64,000 bases of DNA, taken from contig NZ_CP012023.1 of assembly GCF_001308265.1 (NCBI RefSeq), positions 696,932 through 760,931 of the forward strand. Reading direction: 5' to 3'. The stretch comes from Celeribacter marinus. Its GTDB lineage: Bacteria > Pseudomonadota > Alphaproteobacteria > Rhodobacterales > Rhodobacteraceae. Of the stretch, positions 44,971-55,623 are shown piece by piece. The position numbers were made by a program, and so were the translations under genes. Under the pieces are notes generated by a model. That model was not told the DNA's origin, made no database searches, and was given only the letters and a program-made list of their open reading frames with translations. Numbering within the stretch: the stretch's first letter is position 1; the number at the start of each line of letters is the position of its first letter.

Positions 44971-47135
44971 ACAGGTGCGTTTGCCACTATGATTGCCTCA
45001 CTGGCCGCGCCGTTTGGTGCGGCCTTTTTGGTGGGGTTCTGCGTGCGATGTTCCGGCGTATTCCATAGGCGTCGCCCCACCACATCGCGCGTGGTTTGCA
45101 TCACAACATTCCCCTCTCGTAGGTAAAACGCCACGGCTCCTGTTTGCTCCAACTTAGACAAATCGAACATTTCACAGGCTGTATTTGGGATTTTTTGCAC
45201 TTTTTGAGACACAATTACGATATCATGGGTCGCACAGGCCGCCTCAACACGCTCTTGCCATCCGCGCCCTGTCACATGTGCCACGCTCAACGATCCAATG
45301 CGCAACGGCGCAGACGGACGCGCGGCCGCCTCGATCTGATCCTCACCATCTCCATCATTTTCGAGCCATGTCCGCGCGGCGAATCCCGCCCCCTTGGGCT
45401 TATTCAAAACACGCCCCTGCGCGCTCATGATCCCCACCAACCCGCCGTCCTCGGAGATCAAAAGATCAGGTCGCGGCGCACTGAACCAAAGCACGCATGC
45501 GACACACAGGGGAGCCACCCCGATCACACGCGCCCGCCCGCGCCACAACATGACGAACAAGCCACCGATCGCCATCAATGGCAAAACTGCATCGGGCGGC
45601 GTTGGCACATGTGACACGGCCCCCTCCCACGCCGAAACCGTAGAGGCCACACCCAAGATCCACGCAATCGCGGGCGACATCACGGCGAACGCGACCGCCT
45701 CCAACCCCAGTGGCGCAAGGGCCAGTGCCAAAACAGCCATCGGCATAATCACGAGCCCCATCAACGGCACCGAGATCAGATTTGCAATCAGGCCGTAATC
45801 CGCGATCCGGTTGAAATGCGCGGCCGCCACGGGCGCCGTGGCCAATCCTGCGACAACGGACGACAACGCCACGGCCGCGACAACGCGCACAGGCTTGGGC
45901 ATACGGGCGAACCACGCCACACCTCTGATGGCCGAAAAAGCGAACACTAGCGATGTTGTCGCCGCAAATGACATTTGAAACCCCGGTTCGGTGAGCACCT
46001 CGGGGCGTAAAACCAGTATGATCGTGGCGGCGAGCGCCACCGCCCGCATCGACAGCGCCCGACGATCCAAAAGCACGGCAACAAACATGGCCGACACCAT
46101 AATGAATGCGCGTTCCGTGGCGACATTCCATCCCGACAGAGCAAGGTAGACCGCGCCCGCCATGAGCGCAAAGAGCGCCGCAACCTTTTTGGCGGGTATG
46201 GATCGATGCTCGCGCAATAGCGCCATAAGGATCAATCGGATTGCGCCGAACACCGCCCCCGTCAATAACCCCATGTGCAAACCGGAAATGGCCAAAAGGT
46301 GCGACAAGTTCGATCCGCGCAACGCCTCGTCGGTTTGCGGCGAGATTGCGGAGCGGTCCCCTGTGAGAATCGCGGCTGCAAATGCGCCCTCTTGCCCCGA
46401 CATCTGGCGACGAATGCGATGCGCAAGCGATTGCCGCATCCGGTGCAACGCCACACTCGCGCCGCGATCCGTCTGTGCTACCCGCATCACAGGGGCGCGA
46501 CTATAGCCCACCCCACCTAGACGGTCGAACCACGCCATGCGTTGAAAATCAAACCCGCGTGGCTCGGCTGGCCCCGAAGGCGGCGACACATGCGCGGTCA
46601 GGCCAAGCCATTGACCGGATTCTATGGGAAAGGTTTTGGGCCCGTGTAGGGAAATACGAACGCGCGCAGGGACACGGTCGGGCGACATATCGCGCAACAC
46701 CACATGATCAATGGTCAAACGCTCTGCCCCCGATGCCGAGCGATCTATCATCACAACCCGCCCCTCAACGGGACCGTAGTAGCGAAAGGGGATCACAGGG
46801 GCTGTGCGCAGATGACCGCGCAGACCGATCGCAAGAAACCCCGCCAGACACAGGCAAAGAGCCAGACCGATCGCCGTCCTGTCCCCGCGTGTGAGCCGCG
46901 ACAAGGTTAGCAAAATGAGCGCACATGCCACTGTAATTGCATAGACTCGCGGCGATGGCTCGACGGGTAAGGCGAAATAAACACCGATACCGATGCCAAT
47001 CAAAACGGGGGCCCAAACGAACAAGGCGCCGCGTTGACCGTCAAGTGAGAGACGACAAGACAGGGCAAACTTTGCCCAGTCCCAGTGCCTTACCCTATGT
47101 CGTCGCCATGGGCGCACCCTTGTGTCCCCTTTCAT
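44964..47135 (-). CDS. comEC: ComEC/Rec2-family DNA uptake channel
   Basis: A 723-residue integral membrane protein, starting at the ATG at 47135 (ribosome site weak; later starts possible). It has an N-terminal DUF4131-type periplasmic OB-like domain (after the [24 protein letters not shown] helices), and the Competence domain with [20 protein letters not shown]. ComEC forms the inner membrane channel for single-stranded DNA in transformation. The C-terminal metallo-beta-lactamase part is reduced: [32 protein letters not shown] is present, but I see no HxHxDH motif, as in alphaproteobacterial relatives. Confidence 0.9.
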   Translation of the reverse strand: MKGDTRVRPWRRHRVRHWDWAKFALSCRLSLDGQRGALFVWAPVLIGIGIGVYFALPVEPSPRVYAITVACALILLTLSRLTRGDRTAIGLALCLCLAGFLAIGLRGHLRTAPVIPFRYYGPVEGRVVMIDRSASGAERLTIDHVVLRDMSPDRVPARVRISLHGPKTFPIESGQWLGLTAHVSPPSGPAEPRGFDFQRMAWFDRLGGVGYSRAPVMRVAQTDRGASVALHRMRQSLAHRIRRQMSGQEGAFAAAILTGDRSAISPQTDEALRGSNLSHLLAISGLHMGLLTGAVFGAIRLILMALLREHRSIPAKKVAALFALMAGAVYLALSGWNVATERAFIMVSAMFVAVLLDRRALSMRAVALAATIILVLRPEVLTEPGFQMSFAATTSLVFAFSAIRGVAWFARMPKPVRVVAAVALSSVVAGLATAPVAAAHFNRIADYGLIANLISVPLMGLVIMPMAVLALALAPLGLEAVAFAVMSPAIAWILGVASTVSAWEGAVSHVPTPPDAVLPLMAIGGLFVMLWRGRARVIGVAPLCVACVLWFSAPRPDLLISEDGGLVGIMSAQGRVLNKPKGAGFAARTWLENDGDGEDQIEAAARPSAPLRIGSLSVAHVTGRGWQERVEAACATHDIVIVSQKVQKIPNTACEMFDLSKLEQTGAVAFYLREGNVVMQTTRDVVGRRLWNTPEHRTQNPTKKAAPNGAASEAIIVANAPVQ
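45003..45029 (+). terminator. lexA terminator inside the comEC 3' end
   Basis: GGCCGC (45003-45008) pairs with GCGGCC (45019-45024), then five T residues. It lies within the coding end of comEC on the other strand. Confidence 0.75.
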
Positions 47136-47196
47136 GGTCGCGTAACTCTGCGCCAACACACCATCCGAAAACTTAGTTACCAAAGGGTTAGAACCT

Positions 47197-48633
47197 ATGA
47201 GCGCAGCTTCCAACGCCCCTGCAACGCCTGTCGTAACCCGCATCGCCCCCTCTCCTACGGGCGACATGCACATCGGCACCGCCCGTACGGCCCTGTTCAA
47301 CTGGCTCTATGCGCGGGCGCGCGGCGGCAAATTTTTGTTGCGCATTGAGGATACAGACCGCGCGCGTTCAACCCCCGAGGCGACCCAAGGGATCTTGGAC
47401 GGCATGGACTGGCTCGGGCTTGATTATGATGGCGAAGCGATCAGCCAGTTCGCGCGCGCAGCCCGTCACAAAGAGGTGGCCGAGGTCATGCTTGCCTCAG
47501 GTGCGGCGTATAAATGTTTTGCGACTCAAGACGAGATCGAAGCCTTTCGCGAAGAGGCCCGCGCGAACAGTGCAAGCACGCTCTATCAATCGCCATGGCG
47601 CGATGCCGATGCCGCTCAACACCCCGATGCGCCATTTTCGGTGCGTGTCAAAGCCCCGCGTGAGGGTGTGACGGTCATTCATGATCAGGTGCAGGGCGAT
47701 GTGACAATTCGCAATGACCAGTTGGACGATATGATCGTGCTGCGTTCTGATGGCACACCGACCTATATGCTGGCCGTTGTGGTCGACGATCACGATATGG
47801 GCGTCACCCACGTCATTCGCGGCGACGATCACCTGAACAATGCGGCCCGTCAGATCCCGATCTACACGGCAATGGGATGGCCGCTCCCTGTCTACGCCCA
47901 TATCCCGCTGATCTTTGGGCCAGACGGCAAAAAGATGTCTAAGCGCCACGGTGCAACCGGCGTCAAAGAGTATCAGGCTATGGGCTATCCTTCATCTGGG
48001 ATGCGCAACTATTTGGCCCGATTGGGCTGGAGCCACGGCGACGACGAGTTCTTTTCCGATGCACAAGCCAAAGAGTGGTTTGATCTGGACGGCGTCAACA
48101 AATCGCCCGCGCGCTTTGACACCAAAAAGCTCGAAAACATTTGCGGGCAACATCTCGCCGTCATGGACGATGATGACATTTTGGGCGAAGTTGAGGGCTA
48201 TCTCGCGGCTGCGAAACACCCCGCGCTGACGGCAGAACAAAAAACGCAACTGGTGTCAGCGCTCCCCTACGTTAAGGGCGCGTCGAAAACATACCCGCAA
48301 CTCATTGAAAAAGCACATTTTGCACTCACACAGCGGCCCCTTGACCTTGATGAGAAGGCGCAAAAACAGCTTACCGATGTATCCAACGGTATACTGAAAG
48401 AATTGACGCCGCACCTGCAAAGTGGTAGCTGGGATCGCGAGGCGCTTGAAGGTGCGATCAATGCGGTCTGCGAAGCCCGCGAGATCGGTTTTGGTAAGGT
48501 CGCCGGCCCCCTGCGCCCAGCCCTCGCAGGACGTGCCGTGACCCCTAGTGTTCTCGACATGATGCTCGTTTTGGGGCGAGAGGAGAGCCTCGCCCGGATC
48601 GCGGATTTTGCCGCCATGTGCCCGAGCGCATGA
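47197..48633 (+). CDS. gltX: Glutamate-tRNA ligase
   Basis: A 478-residue class I synthetase charging tRNA-Glu (and often tRNA-Gln in alphaproteobacteria). The HIGH motif is [13 protein letters not shown] and the KMSKS motif is KKMSKRHG. Between them [12 protein letters not shown] and [14 protein letters not shown] are typical. It is divergent from comEC with 61 bases between. Rhodobacterales often have two GltX copies; only this one is in the window. Confidence 0.95.
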   Translation: MSAASNAPATPVVTRIAPSPTGDMHIGTARTALFNWLYARARGGKFLLRIEDTDRARSTPEATQGILDGMDWLGLDYDGEAISQFARAARHKEVAEVMLASGAAYKCFATQDEIEAFREEARANSASTLYQSPWRDADAAQHPDAPFSVRVKAPREGVTVIHDQVQGDVTIRNDQLDDMIVLRSDGTPTYMLAVVVDDHDMGVTHVIRGDDHLNNAARQIPIYTAMGWPLPVYAHIPLIFGPDGKKMSKRHGATGVKEYQAMGYPSSGMRNYLARLGWSHGDDEFFSDAQAKEWFDLDGVNKSPARFDTKKLENICGQHLAVMDDDDILGEVEGYLAAAKHPALTAEQKTQLVSALPYVKGASKTYPQLIEKAHFALTQRPLDLDEKAQKQLTDVSNGILKELTPHLQSGSWDREALEGAINAVCEAREIGFGKVAGPLRPALAGRAVTPSVLDMMLVLGREESLARIADFAAMCPSA

Positions 48634-48643
48634 CATAAACCGC

Positions 48644-48670
48644 ATCACGCCCCTCTTGGGCGTGATTCTT
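48644..48670 (+). terminator. Terminator of gltX
   Basis: ATCACGCCC (48644-48652) pairs with GGGCGTGAT (48658-48666), followed by TTCTT. The stem is nine bases with a five-base loop. Confidence 0.75.
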
Positions 48671-48958
48671 GGTTAGCAGACCCGTCTCTCCCCCTGTGCT
48701 CGATCCGCGCGTCGGATTTTTCGTGCGCAATTGATCGGGGTCACATAAATTTTGGCCAAAGCGGTTAACGCTCTGGCAACTGCAGATCCTTAAACCCACA
48801 ACAGGCAAAAGGGTCCATGCACAGATGCCGAAGCGGTTCGCCGCTTTAATGCCCAAGACGGCGCTTGATGTACGCGATCGCTTAGCCGCACGCGTCAGAC
48901 GTCCGCCAGACCACCAACGGCCCCCACGGGAGCGCCGTTGCCAACCGAAGGAATGACG
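48671..48958 (+). other. gltX-gltA intergenic region with leader hairpin
   Basis: The 288 bases between the gltX terminator and the gltA start contain no gene that I can support. CAACGGC (48915-48921) and GCCGTTG (48934-48940) form a hairpin ending six bases before the gltA ribosome site (GAAGGA, 48947-48952). The promoter must lie in this stretch, but I could not assign it with confidence. Confidence 0.5.
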
Positions 48959-50257
48959 ATGGCAGATACCAAGAAGACAGCGACCCTGACGCTTGACGGC
49001 ACCTCTTACGAGCTTCCCGTATACTCCCCGACCGAAGGGCCGGACGTCCTCGATATTCGCAAGCTGTACAGCGAAGCAGGCGTATTTACATACGATCCAG
49101 GTTTCACATCCACCGCAGCCTGTGACAGCGCGATTACCTACATTGATGGCGGCGAAGGTGTGCTTTTGCACCGTGGCTACACCATCGGTGAATTGGCCGA
49201 AAAATCCCACTACCTCGAAGTGTGCTACCTGCTGCTTTATGGTGAACTGCCAACCGCCGCTCAGATGGAAGATTTTGAAAGCCGCGTGACCAATCACACG
49301 ATGATCCACGAGCAGATGCATAAATTCTTCTCCGGTTTCCGTCGTGATGCACACCCGATGGCCATTATGGTTGCCGTTGTGGGCGCGATGTCTGCATTCT
49401 ACCACGATAGTATCGACATCTCCGATCCGTGGCAGCGCGAAGTGGCGACCATTCGTCTGATTGCCAAAATGCCAACGATTGCGGCAGCCGCGTATAAATA
49501 CACCATCGGTCAGCCTATGGTGTATCCGCGCAATGATCTTGATTACGCATCGAACTTCCTGCGCATGTGTTTCTCGGTCCCTGCCGAAGAATACGACGTG
49601 AACCCGATCCTTGCCCGCGCAATGGACCGTATCTTTACGCTGCACGCCGATCACGAGCAAAACGCATCGACGTCGACTGTGCGCCTTGCCTCATCGTCGG
49701 GTGCCAACCCGTTCGCCTGTATTGCCGCTGGCATTGCATGTCTTTGGGGTCCGGCACACGGCGGCGCGAACCAAGCCTGTCTTGAGATGCTGCGCGAAAT
49801 CGGCACTGTGGACCGTATTCCCGAATACATCGCCCGCGCTAAGGATAAGAACGATCCGTTCCGCCTGATGGGCTTTGGCCACCGCGTCTACAAAAACATC
49901 GACCCGCGTGCGACCGTGCTCAAACAATCCGCAGACGAAGTGCTCGAATTGCTCGGCGTTGAAAACAACCCGACCCTTCAGGTTGCGAAGGAACTGGAGA
50001 AAGCCGCACTGGCCGATCCGTACTTTGCCGAGAAAAAGCTGTTCCCAAACGTCGATTTCTATTCGGGCATCATCTTGGAGGCCATGGGCTTCCCGACCTC
50101 GATGTTCACGCCAATCTTTGCGCTCTCGCGCACCATCGGCTGGATTTCGCAGTGGAAAGAAATGATCGAGGATCCGGCTTTGAAAATTGGTCGTCCGCGT
50201 CAGCTTTATACAGGTGAGCATCAGCGCGCCTATACGAACGTCGAAGACCGCAAATAA
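48959..50257 (+). CDS. gltA: Citrate synthase
   Basis: A 432-residue type II (hexameric, NADH-sensitive) citrate synthase that condenses oxaloacetate and acetyl-CoA. The start is the ATG at 48959 with GAAGGA ahead; earlier TTG and ATG codons are less likely. Catalytic histidines are in [16 protein letters not shown] and [18 protein letters not shown], and the aspartate in [11 protein letters not shown] (in VDFYSG). The [19 protein letters not shown] segment near residue 60 is the usual N-terminal domain. A strong terminator follows. Confidence 0.97.
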   Translation: MADTKKTATLTLDGTSYELPVYSPTEGPDVLDIRKLYSEAGVFTYDPGFTSTAACDSAITYIDGGEGVLLHRGYTIGELAEKSHYLEVCYLLLYGELPTAAQMEDFESRVTNHTMIHEQMHKFFSGFRRDAHPMAIMVAVVGAMSAFYHDSIDISDPWQREVATIRLIAKMPTIAAAAYKYTIGQPMVYPRNDLDYASNFLRMCFSVPAEEYDVNPILARAMDRIFTLHADHEQNASTSTVRLASSSGANPFACIAAGIACLWGPAHGGANQACLEMLREIGTVDRIPEYIARAKDKNDPFRLMGFGHRVYKNIDPRATVLKQSADEVLELLGVENNPTLQVAKELEKAALADPYFAEKKLFPNVDFYSGIILEAMGFPTSMFTPIFALSRTIGWISQWKEMIEDPALKIGRPRQLYTGEHQRAYTNVEDRK

Positions 50258-50280
50258 GCGCGTCACACTATTATGATTGA

Positions 50281-50309
50281 ACCCGCCCATAACTGGGCGG
50301 GTTTTTTTT
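50281..50309 (+). terminator. Terminator of gltA
   Basis: ACCCGCCCA and TGGGCGGGT form a perfect stem with a TAAC loop, followed by a run of eight T residues. Confidence 0.93.
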
Positions 50310-50388
50310 GTACGATCTGTGCCATCATGGCGGTATCGTTTTGTTTCTGCGCAGTGTTTCGTCGCAGTGTTTAAGAGGGACCACACAC

Positions 50389-51324
50389 ATGACCCGTCAA
50401 TTGATTTTGCACATCGGCACCTCAAAGACCGGATCAACCTCCCTTCAACACACCGCCTATGCGCACCGCGCCGCCTTGGCATCATCTGGCATTCATTGGG
50501 GCGACCCTGCGCGCCCACCGCGCGCCGATGCCCCGCGCCACGCCAGTCTTAGCTATGCCCTTCAACGTGGGCCGCAAAAATGGGCGCGCGAACAAGATGC
50601 AATTCTCGCGGATTTTGACGCCTCAGGGCACCCCACACTGATGCTCAGTGATGAGGTCTTATCCGAATGTGGTCCCGCGGCTCTGGCGCGGATCGCGGCC
50701 TTTGCCGCCCCGTTTGACACCACAATCATATGTTACTTGCGCCGCCAAGATCGCTATGTCGAAAGCCTGTGGAACCAATATTGCGGCGAAGCGCGCCGTG
50801 AGGGCCGCTCCATTCGCAAATTTGCAACAGCGCGCGACATCCAAAGCCGCCTTGATTACACGGCCCTTTTGGACGCGTGGAGCGAGATTGGAACGGTTAA
50901 GGCTATTTCGTTCGACGCTGTGAAAACCGCGCTCGCCCCAAGCTTTTTCACGGCATTGGGATTGGATATCGCGGTTGGAGACGAAGCGCGTGTGAACGTC
51001 AGCCCGTCCATGAACTGCGCCGCCCTCTTGGCCCTGCTCAACCGGCAAGGGGTCAAATACAACAAGGTCAAACTGGTCAAGGCGTTCAAACATGACACGC
51101 TCAAAACGGCCCTCGGGAGCACATTACGCGCGTCACTTTTGGCGACATTCAAAGACAGCAATGCGCGCCTTGAGGCCCGCTACGGCGTGCGCTTTGACAC
51201 AGACATGCCGCAAGAACCCGAACGTCCGCTGTTTGGACCCGAAGAGGCCGCTCTCGCACAGGCCATTTCACGTCTTGCGCCAGGACGAAACGCCAAGGCC
51301 CAAGACGGCAAAACGACCGCGTGA
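50389..51324 (+). CDS. Sulfotransferase-like protein
   Basis: A 311-residue protein with an N-terminal P-loop of the sulfotransferase kind (LHIGTSKTGSTSLQ, residues 7-20), where the GxxxTGSTS loop would hold the 5'-phosphosulfate of PAPS. The 3'-phosphate segment appears as ICYLRRQDRYVESLWNQYCGEAR. No signal peptide, so cytoplasmic. GAGGGA precedes the ATG. Such proteins sulfate polysaccharides, but no acceptor can be named. It stands alone between the gltA terminator and a convergent crotonase. Confidence 0.75.
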   Translation: MTRQLILHIGTSKTGSTSLQHTAYAHRAALASSGIHWGDPARPPRADAPRHASLSYALQRGPQKWAREQDAILADFDASGHPTLMLSDEVLSECGPAALARIAAFAAPFDTTIICYLRRQDRYVESLWNQYCGEARREGRSIRKFATARDIQSRLDYTALLDAWSEIGTVKAISFDAVKTALAPSFFTALGLDIAVGDEARVNVSPSMNCAALLALLNRQGVKYNKVKLVKAFKHDTLKTALGSTLRASLLATFKDSNARLEARYGVRFDTDMPQEPERPLFGPEEAALAQAISRLAPGRNAKAQDGKTTA

Positions 51325-51326
51325 GA

Positions 51327-52103
51327 CTAGCGGCCTTCGTAGACGGGTTTGCGCTTGTCGAGGAACGCCATCACGCCCTCTTTGAAGTCACGGGTTTGAC
51401 CACAGGCATTTTGCAACTTGGCCTCTAGGCCCATTTGTTGCTTGAGCGTGTTGTCATAGGAGGCGTGCATGGCCTCTTTGAGATGGCGGTAGGTCACCGT
51501 TGGCCCACTCGCCAGATACTGCGCACGCGCCATCCAATGGCTCGCAAACTTATCATCCTCAATGCTTTCGTAGATCATTCCCCATTGCGCCGCCTTATTG
51601 GCGGGAATTTCATCCGCAAAGAGTGTCGCCCCAATGGCGCGCGCCAAACCGATCTGGCGCGGCAAAAAGTAGGTTCCACCTGCATCAGGGATCAGGCCAA
51701 TACGTGAAAACGCCTGTAGGAAAATTGCACTTTCGGTTGCAATCGTCACATCACACGCCAGTGCCAAAGAGGCCCCCGCTCCGGCGGCAGCACCGCCCAC
51801 AGCGGCAATTGTCGGGATCGGGCAATCATGGATCGCATACATCATCGGCTCGTATTCGTCGCGCAATGTGCGTTCTAAATCGGCGGTGCCGGCATTAACG
51901 CCGTCCCCAAGATCTTGACCCGAGCAAAAGGCACCACCGGCCCCTGTAATGACCAAAACACGTGCGGATTTCGGCGCTTCGCGTACGGCGTGGGTAATTT
52001 CTGCGCGCATCTGTGTGTTGAGCGCGTTGCGCACATCGGGGCGATTCAACGTAAGAACGGCAACATCATCACGGACGTTAACGGTAATGGTTTCATAGTG
52101 CAT
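51327..52103 (-). CDS. Enoyl-CoA hydratase/isomerase family protein (PaaG-like)
   Basis: A 258-residue crotonase. The oxyanion hole segments are AFCSGQDLGDG and AAVGGAAAGAGASLALACD, and the active-site stretch is GLIPDAGGTYFLPRQIG. The aspartate in that stretch and the CSGQDLGD sequence are as in PaaG-type isomerases of phenylacetate degradation, rather than the double glutamate of classical hydratases. No other phenylacetate genes lie nearby. Its place beside ccmH is common in Rhodobacterales. Confidence 0.85.
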   Translation of the reverse strand: MHYETITVNVRDDVAVLTLNRPDVRNALNTQMRAEITHAVREAPKSARVLVITGAGGAFCSGQDLGDGVNAGTADLERTLRDEYEPMMYAIHDCPIPTIAAVGGAAAGAGASLALACDVTIATESAIFLQAFSRIGLIPDAGGTYFLPRQIGLARAIGATLFADEIPANKAAQWGMIYESIEDDKFASHWMARAQYLASGPTVTYRHLKEAMHASYDNTLKQQMGLEAKLQNACGQTRDFKEGVMAFLDKRKPVYEGR

Positions 52104-52264
52104 GCGTGGTCCCTTCCCTCGGTCACGGGTTACCTACAAGATAGGTATCCGCACGGCAGAGGAAAGAGGAACGCGCCGTCACGAGACGTTTTATTTGAAA
52201 ACAATCAGTTTTAGGCTGCACCGAGCGCGCCAACTACGCGCCAAGCCCCTGTAGGCCGCCGCAG

Positions 52265-52717
52265 TTAGTCTTTCATAATCGCATCGAGGCGGGTTTGCTC
52301 GTCCGATGTCAATTCCACCGTCTCGGCCTCATTTTGACGCCGCCGCACAAACCCGATCGCGACCCCGAACGCGGCCAAAAGCATAAGCGGCCCCGCAATC
52401 CACAACAGCTTGTTCGATCCCGTGAGCGTAGGTTTGAGCAATACATACTCGCCGTAGCGGTCGACTACATAGTCCACCACCTCGACATTGCTGTCGCCCT
52501 CCACGAGGCGTTCACGAACCAAAAGCCGTAGATCTTTGGCCAAATCGGCGTTGCTTTCGTCAATGTTTTCATTGCGACATACCAAACAGCGCAGCTCCTT
52601 GGAAATCTCGCGCGCGCGCTCTTCCATGGCGGTATCGGGCAACACTTCGTCGGGTTGCACCGCCACAGCAGGAGTTGAGCCCATCACAAGGGCGAGAACG
52701 AGGATGAGGTGTTTCAT
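52265..52717 (-). CDS. ccmH: Cytochrome c-type biogenesis protein CcmH
   Basis: A 150-residue thiol-disulfide partner in heme ligation. It has a signal peptide (MKHLILVLALVMGSTPAVA), the redox motif LRCLVCRNENIDESNADLAKDLR with its two cysteines, and a C-terminal membrane helix (LLWIAGPLMLLAAFGVAIGFV). It overlaps ccmF by four bases. A CcmI tail is absent, so ccmI should be elsewhere. Confidence 0.95.
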   Translation of the reverse strand: MKHLILVLALVMGSTPAVAVQPDEVLPDTAMEERAREISKELRCLVCRNENIDESNADLAKDLRLLVRERLVEGDSNVEVVDYVVDRYGEYVLLKPTLTGSNKLLWIAGPLMLLAAFGVAIGFVRRRQNEAETVELTSDEQTRLDAIMKD

Positions 52718-54696
52718 TCTGCGGGCACTCCCGCAGCCGCTACTTTTGCCGCGTCTTTACGACGACGTGCGCCCGCGGCCACACGGTATCGACGATCGGT
52801 CAGGCTCAAAAAGCCGCCGAATGACATAATGATCGTTCCACCCCAAATCCAGTTTGCAAGCGGCTTGATATACGTGCGCACAGCCCATCCACCATTGGCC
52901 TGCACATCCCCGATGACAAGATAGACATCGCGCAAGAACCCGTTGTCGATGCCCGCCTCGGTCGTAGGCATTTGTTGGACGGGATAGTTGCGTTTTTCGG
53001 GGTGTAGCGTGGCCACTTTTTTGTCACCCTCAAACACCGACATCGACGCCATGGTTGTGATGTAGTTCGGCCCTTGTTTGCGTTCGACTTGATCCAGTGA
53101 AATCGTGTAACCCGACACCTCAAACGTCTCGCCAATGTTGACCACACGAATGTCCTCTACCGACCATGCGGTCAGACCGGCGATCCCCGCAATGGTTACG
53201 CCCAGGCCACCATGGGCAAACAAACGTCCCCAATCCGCACGCGGCAGTCGAAACAGCCGCGACAGATCACGCGCCTTGCCCGTTTTGGAAAGAAGGTCCT
53301 GACATGCGCCCGCGATCAACCACATTCCAAGGGCCAAACCAATGGGACCAAGCAATGTCTTTTGGGTTTGAATCGACCAAATCAGGCCAAACACAGCCAA
53401 CGCAAGGATCATCGACGGGATCAGTTTTTTGAGCGTCGCCCCAAGGCGCGCGCGCTTCCACGCCATCATCGCGCCAACGGGCAAGATAAAGGCCAGAATG
53501 GTAAAGAACGGCGTAAAGGCCGCATCAAAGAATGGTGCGCCCACGGACAATTTACGGTCCCAAAATGCCTCGGCCACGAGCGGCCAGATGGTGCCGATAA
53601 AGACCACGAATGCGGCCACGGCCAGCAAGATATTATTGGTCAATAGCGCGGTTTCGCGACTGACCATTGAGAACACACCTTTGGCCGTCATGGCAGAGGC
53701 GCGCATGGAAAACAGAACCAACGAGCCGCCCATAAAGATGGCAAGGATGAGCAAGATAAACACGCCGCGTTCGGGATCATTGGCGAAGGCATGGACAGAG
53801 GTAATCACGCCAGACCGCACAAGGAACGTGCCGATGAGTGAGAATCCAAAGGCCAGAATTGCCAAGAGGATCGTCCATGCTTTCAGGCTTTCGCGTTTTT
53901 CGACCACAACGGCCGAGTGGAGCAATGCAGCTGCAAACAGCCATGGCATAAAGGACGCGTTTTCAACCGGATCCCAGAACCAAAAGCCGCCCCAACCAAG
54001 CTCATAATAGGCCCACCAAGAGCCAAGGCCGATACCGATGGTCAAAAAGACCCACGCGGCCAAGGTCCACGGACGCACCCAACGCCCCCAAGCTGCATCC
54101 ACGCGCCCCTCAAGAAGGGCCGCAACAGCAAACGAAAAGGTCATGGAAAGACCCACATAGCCCAAATACAGGAACGGCGGGTGAAACGCCAAACCGGGAT
54201 CTTGCAGCAACGGATTAAGATCATCGCCATTCATTGGCGGAAATTGCAGACGCAAAAACGGGTTCGATGTGAATAAGATAAACGCGAGAAATGCCACACC
54301 AATGGAGCCTTGTACGCCAAGCACCCGTGCGCGCAACGTAACGGGTAGATTGGAGCCGAACAGCGCCGCCGCCCCGCCAAACAGCGCCACAATCAAAATC
54401 CAAAGCAACATGGATCCTTCGTGGTTGCCCCAAACACCCGACACTTTATAGAGCATCGGTTTGAGCGTATGGGAGTTCTCGACCACCAGTTTGAGCGAGA
54501 AATCAGATGTCACAAACGCGTAGGTTAACGCACCAAATGAGAAGGTGATGAGCACCAATTGCACCACCGCCGCAGGTTCCCCCACCGCCATAAATGCGCG
54601 GCGTCCCGTGTGCGCGCCCCAGAGCGGCAAAACCGTCTGGGCAATCGCGACAAAAAACGCCAAAATCAATGCGAAATGTCCAAGTTCTACGAGCAT
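52714..54696 (-). CDS. ccmF: Heme lyase CcmF
   Basis: CcmF takes heme from CcmE and attaches it to apocytochrome c. The 660-residue membrane protein starts at the ATG at 54696 with GGGAG eight bases ahead. It has about 15 helices and the heme motif WGGFWFWDPVENASFMPW, with conserved histidines in PGLAFHPPFLYLGY and TSVHAFA. It precedes ccmH. The upstream neighbours are unrelated small membrane genes; ccmE lies 2.2 kb further upstream, beyond the lysis cassette. Confidence 0.96.
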   Translation of the reverse strand: MLVELGHFALILAFFVAIAQTVLPLWGAHTGRRAFMAVGEPAAVVQLVLITFSFGALTYAFVTSDFSLKLVVENSHTLKPMLYKVSGVWGNHEGSMLLWILIVALFGGAAALFGSNLPVTLRARVLGVQGSIGVAFLAFILFTSNPFLRLQFPPMNGDDLNPLLQDPGLAFHPPFLYLGYVGLSMTFSFAVAALLEGRVDAAWGRWVRPWTLAAWVFLTIGIGLGSWWAYYELGWGGFWFWDPVENASFMPWLFAAALLHSAVVVEKRESLKAWTILLAILAFGFSLIGTFLVRSGVITSVHAFANDPERGVFILLILAIFMGGSLVLFSMRASAMTAKGVFSMVSRETALLTNNILLAVAAFVVFIGTIWPLVAEAFWDRKLSVGAPFFDAAFTPFFTILAFILPVGAMMAWKRARLGATLKKLIPSMILALAVFGLIWSIQTQKTLLGPIGLALGMWLIAGACQDLLSKTGKARDLSRLFRLPRADWGRLFAHGGLGVTIAGIAGLTAWSVEDIRVVNIGETFEVSGYTISLDQVERKQGPNYITTMASMSVFEGDKKVATLHPEKRNYPVQQMPTTEAGIDNGFLRDVYLVIGDVQANGGWAVRTYIKPLANWIWGGTIIMSFGGFLSLTDRRYRVAAGARRRKDAAKVAAAGVPAE

Positions 54697-54880
54697 GTGC
54701 GTGTCTCCCTTTGCACAGATGTTTACTCGCTCGCGCGACATACGCCAATGGGCTGCGCCGTCATGTCGCAAAGAAATGATCAGGTTTAGGGCGCCAATGG
54801 TGCGTGTTGGTGTCGCAGGACGGCGCAACAAACCACTTTGGAGCGCACACCGTGCAAAAATGCGCCCCTGTGAATCCCTG

Positions 54881-55303
54881 TCAGAAAATCAAAAGGACGC
54901 AAATTGACATGGTGAACGCGCCAACAACCGGCCACATAAATGAAATCCCTCGCAGACCAAACGAGCCTTGGATCACAGCGAAATGCACCACCGCCCCGCA
55001 GATCAGCAGGGATAAAAACACAAATAGCAATGCGGCCTCCATCCCCCAAGCCGGATCGTTCAAAACCCGCATGAGCCACCACCACCCGATGGTGAGCCCC
55101 GTCCCCGCCCACGACAATGACATACCAAGTGCCAGCGGCGTGGCGCGTTCATGCCACAACCAAAAAAACGTGGCCGAAATCAAAAGGGCCATGGCGCAAA
55201 TGGCGCCATATGCAACTTGCAGCATCGCAGCAAACCCAAGGCCATGCGCCCCTATGAGCGCGATCATCAAAATGAACGCAAATAGAGCTATGATCGGTTT
55301 CAT
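54881..55303 (-). CDS. Unknown 140-residue membrane protein of the lysis cassette
   Basis: I do not recognise this protein. It is very hydrophobic with four or five predicted membrane helices (for example MKPIIALFAFILMIALIG at the start, GMSLSWAGTGLTIGWWW and AALLFVFLSLLICGAVVHFA). Its ATG overlaps the stop of the 45-residue gene (ATGA), so it belongs to the same translation unit as the holin and endolysin. There are 184 bases to the ccmF start. It might be an accessory holin or have an unrelated role. Confidence 0.7.
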   Translation of the reverse strand: MKPIIALFAFILMIALIGAHGLGFAAMLQVAYGAICAMALLISATFFWLWHERATPLALGMSLSWAGTGLTIGWWWLMRVLNDPAWGMEAALLFVFLSLLICGAVVHFAVIQGSFGLRGISFMWPVVGAFTMSICVLLIF

Positions 55304-55437
55304 TGCTTCAACATCTCCTTGACGGCGGCGTCTAACGCATCCGCGGCGCGCGTGTTTCGATTGAACGCGGCGCGCACGCCGTATTCGCTCCATTTGGCCC
55401 TCAAAGCCCGCCAATAGCGCAACACTATATCACGCAT
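55300..55437 (-). CDS. Unknown 45-residue basic protein
   Basis: This short gene was found by its position: GAGAGAGGTGAGC ahead of the ATG at 55437, a stop that overlaps the next start, and a three-base gap from the previous gene. The peptide (start MRDIVLRYWRALRAKW, end LDAAVKEMLKQ) is basic, with no membrane helix, and could form amphipathic helices. I do not know a family for it. Confidence 0.6.
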   Translation of the reverse strand: MRDIVLRYWRALRAKWSEYGVRAAFNRNTRAADALDAAVKEMLKQ

Positions 55438-55440
55438 AGC

Positions 55441-55623
55441 TCACCTCTCTCTGGGAAGGCGTTCGCGGATCATTGTGGTCATCTCGACCAAGATCTGCGT
55501 GTTCTTGTCTAGAACAGACCGCGTTGCCTGATCCTTTTGCAAGTCTCTGTAAAGAAGGTAGAAAACCATCAACGCCCAAGGTCCGTTGTCCGCCAATGCG
55601 GTGATCAATGCATCACTCATCAT
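55441..55623 (-). CDS. Small BhlA-like membrane protein (60 residues)
   Basis: The ATG at 55623 lies inside the end of the holin gene (11-base overlap). The protein has an N-terminal membrane helix (GPWALMVFYLLYRDL) followed by a polar coiled-coil tail (residues 25-55, KNTQILVEMTTMIRERLP). This form resembles the BhlA/UviB small holin-like proteins, but it is short and the match is by shape. It could be a second holin, an antiholin or an unrelated membrane protein. Confidence 0.65.
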   Translation of the reverse strand: MMSDALITALADNGPWALMVFYLLYRDLQKDQATRSVLDKNTQILVEMTTMIRERLPRER

